Positions 1 through 6,250 of a DNA stretch of 8,423 bases are shown one piece after another. The notes beneath the pieces were generated by a model, which did not search any database, had not been told where the DNA came from, and saw only the letters and a list, made by a program, of their open reading frames with translations. The stretch is taken from the NCBI RefSeq assembly GCF_001509485.1, contig NZ_LLZI01000074.1, positions 1 to 8,423 on the forward strand. The letters run 5' to 3'. Position numbers and translations under genes: made by a program. This stretch comes from Streptomyces sp. NRRL F-4489 (lineage in GTDB: Bacteria > Actinomycetota > Actinomycetes > Streptomycetales > Streptomycetaceae). The first letter of the stretch is position 1. Each line of letters opens with the position of its first letter.

Positions 1-19
1 GAGTCGGGGGCGGGGCGGC

Positions 20-1303
20 TCAGGCATGGCGCGGCCCGCCGTCCGGGCCGAGGCCGTCCGGGGCGTACGGGGCGGTGCCCTCCGGGTCGTACGAGGAGGT
101 GCCCTCCCGGCCGTCGTCCGGCCCGATGCCCCCCGGGATGAGGGACGCGTCCTCCGGGGCGAAGCGCAGGGTGAGTTCCGTGCCGAGGGCCGGGATCTCG
201 CGGAGTTCGGGCAGGTCGGCGAGGAGGCGGTGGCCGCCGGCGGACAGGTGCAGGCGGTGGGTGGCGCCGCGCCACTGGACGTCGGTGACGGTGCCGCGCA
301 GGGTGTTCGGGCCGCCTGGCCCGGCGTCCGGCCCAACGCCCGCCCCGGAGCCCGGCCCGGCGCCCGCCCCCGCACTCGCCCCAGGCGTCAGCAGATGCGG
401 CCGGAGGCACAGCGTGGCCCTCGCGCCAGGTGCCGCGCCGCCGGTGGCGACGGTCAGGGTGCGGCCCGCGAAGTCCACGGCGCCGTCCCGGCGGACGGTG
501 ACCGGCAGCAGGTTGGCGGTGCCGACGAAGGAGGCGGTGAAGGCGGTGCGCGGGCGGCGGTAGAGCTGCCGCGGGGTGCCGCATTCGCGGAGCCGGGCCG
601 ATTCCAGGACGGCGATCCGGTCGGCGAGGGTGAGCGCCTCCACCTGGTCGTGGGTGACGTAGAGGATCGAGACGTCGGGCAACTCCCGGTGCAGTCGGGC
701 GAGTTCGGCGAGCATGCCGGAGCGCAGCCGGGTGTCGAGGGCGGACAGCGGCTCGTCCAGCAGCAGGACGCCGGGGCGGATGGCCAGGGCGCGGGCGATG
801 GCGACGCGCTGCTGCTGGCCGCCGGAGAGTTCCCGGGGGTGGCGGTCGGCGTAGCCGGCCATACCGGTCAGCTCCAGGGCCTCGGCGACCCGGCCGGGGA
901 TGTCGGCGCGCGGCGTGCGGTGCGCCTTGAGGCCGAAGGCGACGTTCCCGGCGACGGTCAGGTGCGGGAAGAGCGCGTACTGCTGGACGACCATGCCGAT
1001 GCCGCGCCGGTGGGGCGGCAGGCCGGTGACGTCCCGGCCGCCGATCAGCACGCGGCCGGAGACCGGGCGGACGAAGCCGGCGACGGCCCGCAGGGCGGTG
1101 GTCTTGCCGGAGCCGGAGGGGCCGAGCAGGGCCATCACCTCGCCCGGTTCGACGGTCAGGTCGAGGGCGTCGAGGACGGTGTGCTCGCCGTGCCGGCCGT
1201 GGGCGACGGTGACGCGGTCGAAGCGGATACCGGAGGCCGGGGGCGGCGCGGCGGGGGCGGCGGGCCGCGCCGGTGCGGGGGCGGTGGTCGGGCCGGGCAT
1301 CAC
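20..1303 (-). CDS. ABC transporter ATP-binding protein, probable aminophosphonate importer
   Basis: This is the cytoplasmic ATPase subunit of an ABC importer. All nucleotide-binding motifs are visible: Walker A GPSGSGKT (residues 61-68), Q-loop near Q108, signature LSGGQQQR (159-166), Walker B LLLDEP (180-185), D-loop SALD (187-190) and H-loop H218. A TOBE-like C-terminal region follows (about 260-390), interrupted by an Ala/Gly/Pro linker (about 308-332) and ending in a disordered acidic/Gly tail. The N-terminal 25 residues are Ala/Pro-rich. The segment YVTHDQVEALTLADRI fits the PotA/FbpC group, which includes the AEP transporter ATPase PhnT. The start is either GTG at 1303, giving a GTGA overlap with the hydrolase stop, or ATG at 1300, giving TGATG; both imply translational coupling. 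The aminophosphonate substrate is inferred only from the two upstream genes. Polyamine, iron or other PotA-type substrates cannot be excluded, because the permease and binding protein are not in the window. Confidence 0.9.
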   Translation of the reverse strand: MMPGPTTAPAPARPAAPAAPPPASGIRFDRVTVAHGRHGEHTVLDALDLTVEPGEVMALLGPSGSGKTTALRAVAGFVRPVSGRVLIGGRDVTGLPPHRRGIGMVVQQYALFPHLTVAGNVAFGLKAHRTPRADIPGRVAEALELTGMAGYADRHPRELSGGQQQRVAIARALAIRPGVLLLDEPLSALDTRLRSGMLAELARLHRELPDVSILYVTHDQVEALTLADRIAVLESARLRECGTPRQLYRRPRTAFTASFVGTANLLPVTVRRDGAVDFAGRTLTVATGGAAPGARATLCLRPHLLTPGASAGAGAGPGSGAGVGPDAGPGGPNTLRGTVTDVQWRGATHRLHLSAGGHRLLADLPELREIPALGTELTLRFAPEDASLIPGGIGPDDGREGTSSYDPEGTAPYAPDGLGPDGGPRHA

Positions 1304-2058
1304 ACGGCCCCCAGCAGGGCGGGGAGTTCGGCGACCGAGCCGAGGACGTGGGTGGCACCGGCGGCGGTGAGCCGCGCGGCGTCGTGCGCGCCGGTGCGGA
1401 CCCCGGCGACCACGGTGGCGCCGCTGCGGCGGCCGGCGAGCATGTCGTAGGCGGTGTCGCCGGCCACCGCCACCTGCCGGACGTCGTCGGCGGCGCCGGT
1501 GCGCAGCAGGGCGGCGAGGACCATGTCGGGGTAGGGGCGGCCGCGGCCGCCGGCGTCGGCGGGGCAGAGGGTGAGCGGGACCAGGCCGCGCCAGCCGAGG
1601 GCGTCGAGGATCGCGTCCTGGGTGGTGCGGGCGAATCCGGTGGTCAGGACGACGGTGCGGCCGGCGTCGCGGAGCGCCTCGATGGCGGCGCGGGCACCGG
1701 GGACGGGGGCGATCCGGCCGGCCGCGACGAGTTCGCCGTACGCGGTCTCGAAGGCGCGGTTGGCGCGGCGGGCGGCGTCCTCGGTGGCCTCGGGGTCGCC
1801 GCCGGGGTCGGCGTACAGGTGCCGGAAGACGGAGATCTTGGATTCGCCCATGGTGGCGCGGACGTGCGCGAGCTGTTCGGCGTGGCGGGGGCTGCCCGGT
1901 GCGACGCCCATGTGGCGGGCGGCGGCGTCGAACGCCTGCTCCACCAGGCCGTCGTCGGCGACGGTGGTGCCGGCCATGTCGAGGACGACCAGGCGGACGT
2001 CGGCGGGGCCGGGGGCGCGGTCGGGGAAGGTCGGCGGGGTCGGCAACGGGCTCACCAT
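1300..2058 (-). CDS. Phosphonatase-like HAD hydrolase (PhnX relative)
   Basis: This 252-residue HAD-superfamily hydrolase probably cleaves the C-P bond of phosphonoacetaldehyde or a close analogue to an aldehyde and phosphate. Motif I is DMAGT (nucleophile D27), with Ala where classical HADs have a second Asp, as in phosphonatases. The cap domain carries MGESK (70-74). K74 aligns with the MGxxK lysine that forms the Schiff base in PhnX. TTGFAR (139-144) is motif II, GRPYPDM (173-179) puts Arg where most HADs have Lys, and GDTAYDM (200-206) is the metal-binding motif. These traits match the phosphonatase-like family that is often encoded beside a DAO-type FAD oxidoreductase. Start: ATG at 2058 gives a 7-base overlap with the upstream gene, and GTG at 2055 gives a GTGA overlap; conserved sequence begins only around residue 20. 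A longer open frame upstream is antisense noise. The family call is firm; the exact substrate is inferred. Confidence 0.9.
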   Translation of the reverse strand: MVSPLPTPPTFPDRAPGPADVRLVVLDMAGTTVADDGLVEQAFDAAARHMGVAPGSPRHAEQLAHVRATMGESKISVFRHLYADPGGDPEATEDAARRANRAFETAYGELVAAGRIAPVPGARAAIEALRDAGRTVVLTTGFARTTQDAILDALGWRGLVPLTLCPADAGGRGRPYPDMVLAALLRTGAADDVRQVAVAGDTAYDMLAGRRSGATVVAGVRTGAHDAARLTAAGATHVLGSVAELPALLGAV

Positions 2059-3173
2059 CCCAGGGCGTCGGCGGTGGTTTCGGCGATGGCGGGGGCGCAG
2101 GTCATCCCGCGTCCGCCGGGCCCGGTGACCAGCCAGGCTGCGTCGCCGACCCGCTGGCGGTGGACGACGCGGGCGGGGTCGGCGCACTGGGCGTAGACGC
2201 CGGCCCAGCGGTGGCGGATACGGGGCAGCGGGCGGCCGAGCAGCGCCTCGACGACGCCGGTGAGGTGCTCGTAGGGCTCCTCGACGGTGTCGAAGGCGAA
2301 CGGGGTGGCGTACTCGTGGGTGTCGCCGATGGTCAGTCCGCCGCCGGCCCGCTGGACCATCAGCAGCTGCATCTTGTGGGCGGCGGCGGTGGGGGCCTGG
2401 TCCTGGGCGGCGTTGAGGGCGTCCAGGGCGGGGCCGCGGTAGGCGGGGTAGTAGCGGAAGCTGTCGGCGTCGGCGACGGAGGTGGGCAGGGGTTCGCCGA
2501 GCGGGTCGGTCTGCATCATCTGGAGGCGGACCCGGCGTACGGGGAGGTCGGGGGCGAGTTCGCGGACCAGGCCGCCGAGCCACGCGCCGGTGCACAGGAG
2601 GACGGCGTCGCCGTGGTGGGTGGTGCCGTGGTCGTCGCGGACGGCGCTGCCGCCGGTGAGGTCGCGGACCTCGCGGCCGCCGAGGTAGGTGTAGCGGCCG
2701 GACGCCAACAGGGCGTGTTTCAGGGCGCGTTGGGCGACGCGGGGTTCGACGGCGGCGTCCCGGGCGCACCACAGGGCGCCGAGGAAGTCGCCGCGCAGGG
2801 CGGGGTTGAGGGCGCGGGCGGCGGCCGGGTCGAGGAGGCGGTAGCCGCGCGCGGCGGCGTCCGGGCGGCGGACGGCTTCCTCGGCGACGGCCCGTTCGGC
2901 GTCCGTGCGGACGACGGTCAGGGAGCCGGTGGCGCGGAATCCGATACCGGGGACGCGGGCGCCGAGCGACTCCCAGAGCTCGCGGGCACGGAGGGCGGTG
3001 TCCAGTTCCTCGCCGCCGGCCCGGCCGCTGACCCAGATCTGCCCGAAGTTGCGGACGGAGGCGCCGCGGGCCTCGTCCTCCCGTTCGAGGTGCAGGACCT
3101 CGTGGCCCCGTTCGATGGCGTGCCAGGCGTGCAGGGTCCCCAGCACACCGGCTCCGACGACTATGACTCGCAT
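2052..3173 (-). CDS. DAO-fold FAD-dependent oxidoreductase of aminophosphonate catabolism
   Basis: This 373-residue flavoprotein has the D-amino-acid-oxidase fold. The N-terminal Rossmann motif is VVGAGVLG (GxGxxG at residues 7-12), with E30 at the end of strand 2 placed to bind the FAD ribose. ARGASVRNFGQIW (35-47) and a C-terminal GPGGRGMT (351-358) complete the FAD-contacting segments. It resembles the family of FAD oxidoreductases (TIGR03364 type, from memory) that is repeatedly encoded beside phosphonatase-like hydrolases. Such enzymes are proposed or shown to oxidise AEP or N-alkyl AEP to phosphonoacetaldehyde, in place of the PhnW transaminase. It is the first gene of the minus-strand operon and overlaps the hydrolase start. 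ATG at 3173 is used because the Rossmann strand begins immediately after it; the only Shine-Dalgarno-like sequences nearby are weak GGGA and GGGG. A sarcosine- or glycine-oxidase-like role is the main alternative. Confidence 0.88.
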   Translation of the reverse strand: MRVIVVGAGVLGTLHAWHAIERGHEVLHLEREDEARGASVRNFGQIWVSGRAGGEELDTALRARELWESLGARVPGIGFRATGSLTVVRTDAERAVAEEAVRRPDAAARGYRLLDPAAARALNPALRGDFLGALWCARDAAVEPRVAQRALKHALLASGRYTYLGGREVRDLTGGSAVRDDHGTTHHGDAVLLCTGAWLGGLVRELAPDLPVRRVRLQMMQTDPLGEPLPTSVADADSFRYYPAYRGPALDALNAAQDQAPTAAAHKMQLLMVQRAGGGLTIGDTHEYATPFAFDTVEEPYEHLTGVVEALLGRPLPRIRHRWAGVYAQCADPARVVHRQRVGDAAWLVTGPGGRGMTCAPAIAETTADALGW

Positions 3174-3230
3174 GCCCCGACGGTCCCGGCACCGGGTGGC
3201 GCCCGGACGTCGGCCCGGCGACGGGCCGGT

Positions 3231-3263
3231 TAACGGGCCTTCAAGGTTGGCCTAGACCCGTTA
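3231..3263. repeat. 33-bp inverted repeat overlapping the operator
   Basis: TAACGGGCC (3231-3239) and GACCCGTTA (3255-3263) are inverted copies matching at 8 of 9 positions, separated by 15 bases. In a minus-strand RNA the odd position would be a G-U wobble, giving a continuous 9-bp stem. The right arm overlaps the GntR-type operator. The structure could be an extended or second protein-binding site. If transcription starts near 3244 it is not transcribed whole, so an RNA hairpin is less likely. Confidence 0.45.
3249..3258. promoter_or_regulatory. GntR (DasR/PhnF-type) operator candidate
   Basis: GGCCTAGACC differs at one base from GGTCTAGACC, the palindromic core bound by DasR (dre sites) and related HutC-subfamily repressors such as PhnF. 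It lies about 76 bases upstream of the FAD oxidoreductase start, over the candidate -10 box. Beyond the 10-bp core the symmetry stops. The DasR-like regulator encoded at 7462-8232 is the obvious candidate ligand-responsive repressor, but the link is inferred; chromosomal DasR itself could also bind. Confidence 0.5.
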
Positions 3264-3279
3264 CCGTTCCGTGATGCAA
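3251..3279 (-). promoter_or_regulatory. Candidate promoter of the aminophosphonate operon
   Basis: Read on the minus strand, TTGCAT (3279-3274) is a reasonable -35 box. Seventeen bases later TCTAGG (3256-3251) sits where a -10 box should be. The -35 is good and the -10 is poor. Transcription would begin near 3244 and leave a leader of about 70 nt before the ATG at 3173. The proposed -10 lies inside the GntR-type operator, which would suit simple repression by steric block. The assignment rests on spacing and box sequence only. Confidence 0.35.
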
Positions 3280-3397
3280 GAGGGCGTCGCGGGGCGCATG
3301 GCGCGTACGACCGAACCCGCTCAGCGGCAGGCCGCCGCACCGCGCCCGCCGTACCGCTCGCACCAAGGCGAGTCCGCTGGCCGGGAAAAGCGGGCTC

Positions 3398-3424
3398 TTG
3401 TGGTAACAACTGGCAAATGCTTGT
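3398..3424. promoter_or_regulatory. TTGT/ACAA half-sites upstream of the sensor-phosphatase gene
   Basis: This is one of the few A/T-rich patches in the window. It contains TTGT (3398-3401), ACAA (3406-3409) and TTGT (3421-3424), arranged as an inverted pair with a 4-base gap (TTGTGGTAACAA) plus a third half-site, and GCAA at 3413-3416 facing the last TTGT. Its position 13-39 bases before the ATG at 3437 suits a promoter or regulator-binding site. TTGTGG at 3398 could be a -35 box, with TTGTAA (3421-3426) 17 bases on as a poor -10. I do not recognise a specific regulator. Confidence 0.3.
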
Positions 3425-3432
3425 AAAAGGTG
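3425..3432 (+). promoter_or_regulatory. Ribosome binding site for the 927-residue sensor-phosphatase
   Basis: AAAAGGTG contains AAGG ending six bases before the ATG at 3437, a good Shine-Dalgarno match at normal spacing. It supports that ATG as the start of the sensor-phosphatase. Confidence 0.65.
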
Positions 3433-3436
3433 TCGC

Positions 3437-6220
3437 ATGAGCAGCAAACGGTCCCGGCCGCCGGTGCGCGGCCACCGGCCGGGGCGGCCGTCCGGGGCCT
3501 GGCGGCGGGGCGCCGCGGCGGGGTTGGGCAGCGTCGCGGGGCAGGTGTTCCTGCTCCAGTGGGTGATGGTGCTGCTGCTGATCGCGGCCGGCGCGGCCGT
3601 ACTGGCGTGGCAGAACCACACCGCCGACGTCCAGGCGGCGGGCGACCGCTCGCTGGCCTGCGCGGTCGGCCTGGCGGAGTCCCCCTCGACGGCCGCGGCG
3701 CTGCGGTCGCCCGATCCCACCGCGGCGCTGCAGCCCCTCGCGGTGCGGGTCGGCCGTTCCGCCGGGGTCGATTTCGTCGCCGTGCTGAGCCGGGACGGCA
3801 TCCGGTACACCGACCCGAAACCGGACCTGATCGGGACGCGGGCCGCCGGGGACTTCAGCCGGGCGCTGGCCGGCCAGTCGTACACCGAACGGTTCCGGGG
3901 CGCGCCCCAGGACGCGGTGCGGGCGGTCGTCCCGGTCAAGGACGCCAGGGGCGCGGTGGTGGGGATGGTGACCACGGGGGTGGAGTTCTCCACGGTGTCC
4001 GCGGTGCTGGGCCGGGAGCTGCCGCTGATCGCGGCCGGCGCGGCCGGGGCGCTGGCGCTGGCCACGGTGGGCGCCGGCTGGGTGAGCCGCCGCCTGGGCC
4101 AGCAGACGCACGGGCTGGGCCCGGCGGAGGTCACCCGGATGTACGAGCACCACGACGCGGTGCTGCACGCGGTGCGCGAGGGCGTCCTCGTCGTCGACGG
4201 CGAACAGCACCTGGTGCTGGCCAACGACGAGGCGCGGCGGCTGCTGGCGCTGCCCGAGGACGCGGAGGGCCGGCACATCGGGGAGATCGGCCTGGAGCCG
4301 GGCATCGCCGAACTGCTGGCCGGCCGGCGGGTCGCCACCGATGAGGTGCACATGGCCGGCGACCGGCTGCTGGCCGTCAGCCACCGCCCCGCCGGGCGCC
4401 CCGGGCAGCGGGCCGGAAGCGTGGCGACCCTGCGGGACACCACCGAACTGCGGGCGCTGGCGGGCCGGGCGGAGGCCACGGCGGAGCGTCTGCACCTGCT
4501 CTTCGAGGCCGGGGCCCGGATCGGCACCACCCTGGACGTGGTACGGACCGTGGAGGAGTTGGTGCAGGTCGCGGTGCCGGCGTTCGCGGACGCGGCCAGT
4601 GTCGACCTGCTGGACTTCGTCGTCGCGGGGGACGATCCGCCGCCGGTGATGCCGGAGTCGACGCGCCGGGTGGCGGCGCGCGCCGTCACCGCCGACCACC
4701 CGCAGTTCGCCGTCGGCGCGCGGGTGCCGCTGCTGCCCGCGACACCGCAGCGGCGGAGCCTGGAGGAGGGGCGCGCGGTGCTGGTGCCCGACCTGGCCGC
4801 GGCCGAGGACTGGCGGGCGCCCGGTCCCGGGCGTGCCGAGCGCGCGATCCGGGCGGGCTTCAACTCGCTGATCGTCGTACCGATCCAGGCGGGCGGCACA
4901 CTGCTGGGCCGGGCCAACCTCTGGCGCCGGACCGAGCGCCCGTTCGGCCCCGACGACCTGGCGTTCGCCGAGGAGTTGGTGGCGCGGGCGGCCGTCTGCA
5001 TCGACAACGCCCACCGCTACACCCGCGAGCACGCCCTCGCCGTCTCCCTCCAGCGCAGCCTGCTGCCGGGCGACCTGCCCGAGCAGAACGCGGTGCGGGT
5101 CGCCTACCGCTATCTGCCCGCCCAGGCCGGTGTCGGCGGCGACTGGTTCGACGTCATCCCGCTGCCCGGCGCCCGGGTGGCCCTGGTCGTGGGCGACGTG
5201 GTCGGGCACGGTCTGCACGCCGCGGCCACCATGGGGCGCCTGCGGACCGCGGTGCACAACTTCACCGCGCTGGACCTGCCGCCGGACGAACTCCTCAGCT
5301 ACGTCGACGAACTCGTCACCCGTATCGATCAGGACCCCCCGCACGGCGTCCAGCCGGGGCAGATCACCGGCGCCACCCTGCTCTACCTGGTGTACGACCC
5401 GACGACCGGGCGGTGCTGGAGCGCGAGCGCCGGGCATGTCCCGCCCGCCGTGGTCCGGCGCGACGGCACCGCGGACTTCCTGCCCGTACCGGCCAATCTG
5501 CCGCTCGGACTGGGCACCTCGGTCTTCGAGACGCACACCGCGGACCTGCCCCCGGGCAGCCGGCTCGTCCTCTACACCGACGGGCTGGTGGAGAACCGCG
5601 ACCGCGACCTCGGCACCGGCCTCGACCTGCTGCGCACGGTGCTGCGCGGCGGCGCCGGCCGCGGGAACGAGGAGACCTGCGACGAGATCCTCGACGCCCT
5701 GGTCCCCCCGAAGCCCTCGGACGACATCGCCCTGATGGTGGCGACCACCTGCGTCCTCGATCCGGACCGCGTCGCCCAGTGGGACGTCGCCCCCGACCCG
5801 GCGGCCGTCGGCCCCGTCCGCGCCGCGTGCGTGGACCAGCTCACCCGGTGGGGCCTGGGCGACACGGTCTTCACCACCGAGCTGCTGCTCAGCGAACTGA
5901 TCACCAACGCCGTCCGCTACGGCGCCCCGCCGATCACCGTACGGCTCCTCTACGACCGCGCCCTGACCTGCGAAGTGGCCGACGCCAGCAGCACCGCGCC
6001 GCATCTGCGCAAGGCCGCCGCGACCGACGAAGGGGGGCGCGGGCTCTTCCTCGTCGCGCACCTCGCCCAGCGCTGGGGCACCCGCTACACCGGGCGCGGC
6101 AAGATCATCTGGGCCGAGCTGGCGCTCCCCGACCCGACCGACCCCACCGGCCGCACCGGCCAACCCCCCGCCGATCCGGCCGGCCTCCTCCCCGACCTCG
6201 GGGACGACGCGGTCTGGTGA
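3437..6220 (+). CDS. Membrane sensor with PAS, GAF, SpoIIE/PP2C phosphatase and HATPase domains
   Basis: This 927-residue signalling protein has these parts in order: Arg-rich cytoplasmic N-terminus (1-30); membrane helix (about 37-58); extracytoplasmic sensor of the CitA/DcuS PDC type (about 60-195), with VDFVAVLSRDGIRYTDP and VRAVVPVKD; second helix (about 196-214); GLGPAEV linker and PAS domain (about 238-335); GAF domain (about 350-525); and SpoIIE-type PP2C phosphatase (about 548-770). The phosphatase keeps its metal-binding acidic residues: GGDWFD (D569), GDVVGHG (D587), YTDGL (D715) and SDDIALM (D762/D763). A HATPase domain of the RsbW/anti-sigma type (about 785-900) follows, with the N-box SELITNAVRYG (N824), D849 and the G-box DEGGRGL. 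Members of this class dephosphorylate anti-anti-sigma (STAS) proteins, and the HATPase may phosphorylate or bind one. No STAS protein or sigma factor is encoded nearby, so the target is unknown. It is divergent from the aminophosphonate operon and convergent with another phosphatase. Confidence 0.93.
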   Translation: MSSKRSRPPVRGHRPGRPSGAWRRGAAAGLGSVAGQVFLLQWVMVLLLIAAGAAVLAWQNHTADVQAAGDRSLACAVGLAESPSTAAALRSPDPTAALQPLAVRVGRSAGVDFVAVLSRDGIRYTDPKPDLIGTRAAGDFSRALAGQSYTERFRGAPQDAVRAVVPVKDARGAVVGMVTTGVEFSTVSAVLGRELPLIAAGAAGALALATVGAGWVSRRLGQQTHGLGPAEVTRMYEHHDAVLHAVREGVLVVDGEQHLVLANDEARRLLALPEDAEGRHIGEIGLEPGIAELLAGRRVATDEVHMAGDRLLAVSHRPAGRPGQRAGSVATLRDTTELRALAGRAEATAERLHLLFEAGARIGTTLDVVRTVEELVQVAVPAFADAASVDLLDFVVAGDDPPPVMPESTRRVAARAVTADHPQFAVGARVPLLPATPQRRSLEEGRAVLVPDLAAAEDWRAPGPGRAERAIRAGFNSLIVVPIQAGGTLLGRANLWRRTERPFGPDDLAFAEELVARAAVCIDNAHRYTREHALAVSLQRSLLPGDLPEQNAVRVAYRYLPAQAGVGGDWFDVIPLPGARVALVVGDVVGHGLHAAATMGRLRTAVHNFTALDLPPDELLSYVDELVTRIDQDPPHGVQPGQITGATLLYLVYDPTTGRCWSASAGHVPPAVVRRDGTADFLPVPANLPLGLGTSVFETHTADLPPGSRLVLYTDGLVENRDRDLGTGLDLLRTVLRGGAGRGNEETCDEILDALVPPKPSDDIALMVATTCVLDPDRVAQWDVAPDPAAVGPVRAACVDQLTRWGLGDTVFTTELLLSELITNAVRYGAPPITVRLLYDRALTCEVADASSTAPHLRKAAATDEGGRGLFLVAHLAQRWGTRYTGRGKIIWAELALPDPTDPTGRTGQPPADPAGLLPDLGDDAVW

Positions 6221-6250
6221 CCCGGCGGGGGCCCTTCGGACCATTCGCCG

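Noticed and set aside
26..1450. A 474-codon plus-strand open frame opposite the ABC ATPase
   Set aside because: The complementary strand encodes complete Walker A, signature, Walker B and H-loop motifs; the plus frame shows no recognisable domain.
2059..3192. Upstream extension of the hydrolase reading frame to 3192, giving a 630-residue protein
   Set aside because: The added ~378 residues are Arg/Pro noise lying in another frame of the FAD oxidoreductase gene on the same strand. HAD-family sequence begins only after 2058.
1899..3233. A 444-codon plus-strand frame opposite the FAD oxidoreductase
   Set aside because: Gly/Ala/Val-rich antisense product with no motif, whereas the minus strand encodes a complete FAD-binding protein.
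3230..6244. A 1004-codon open frame on the minus strand opposite the sensor-phosphatase gene
   Set aside because: It is an antisense shadow of a gene with intact PAS, GAF, PP2C and HATPase motifs. Its product is rich in Arg, Gly, Gln and Pro without any domain, as expected from high G+C third positions.
6221..6250. A bidirectional terminator between the convergent phosphatase genes
   Set aside because: Only weak pairings with wobble bases (for example GGTCTGG with TCGGACC) and no T tract on either strand. Not enough to call.
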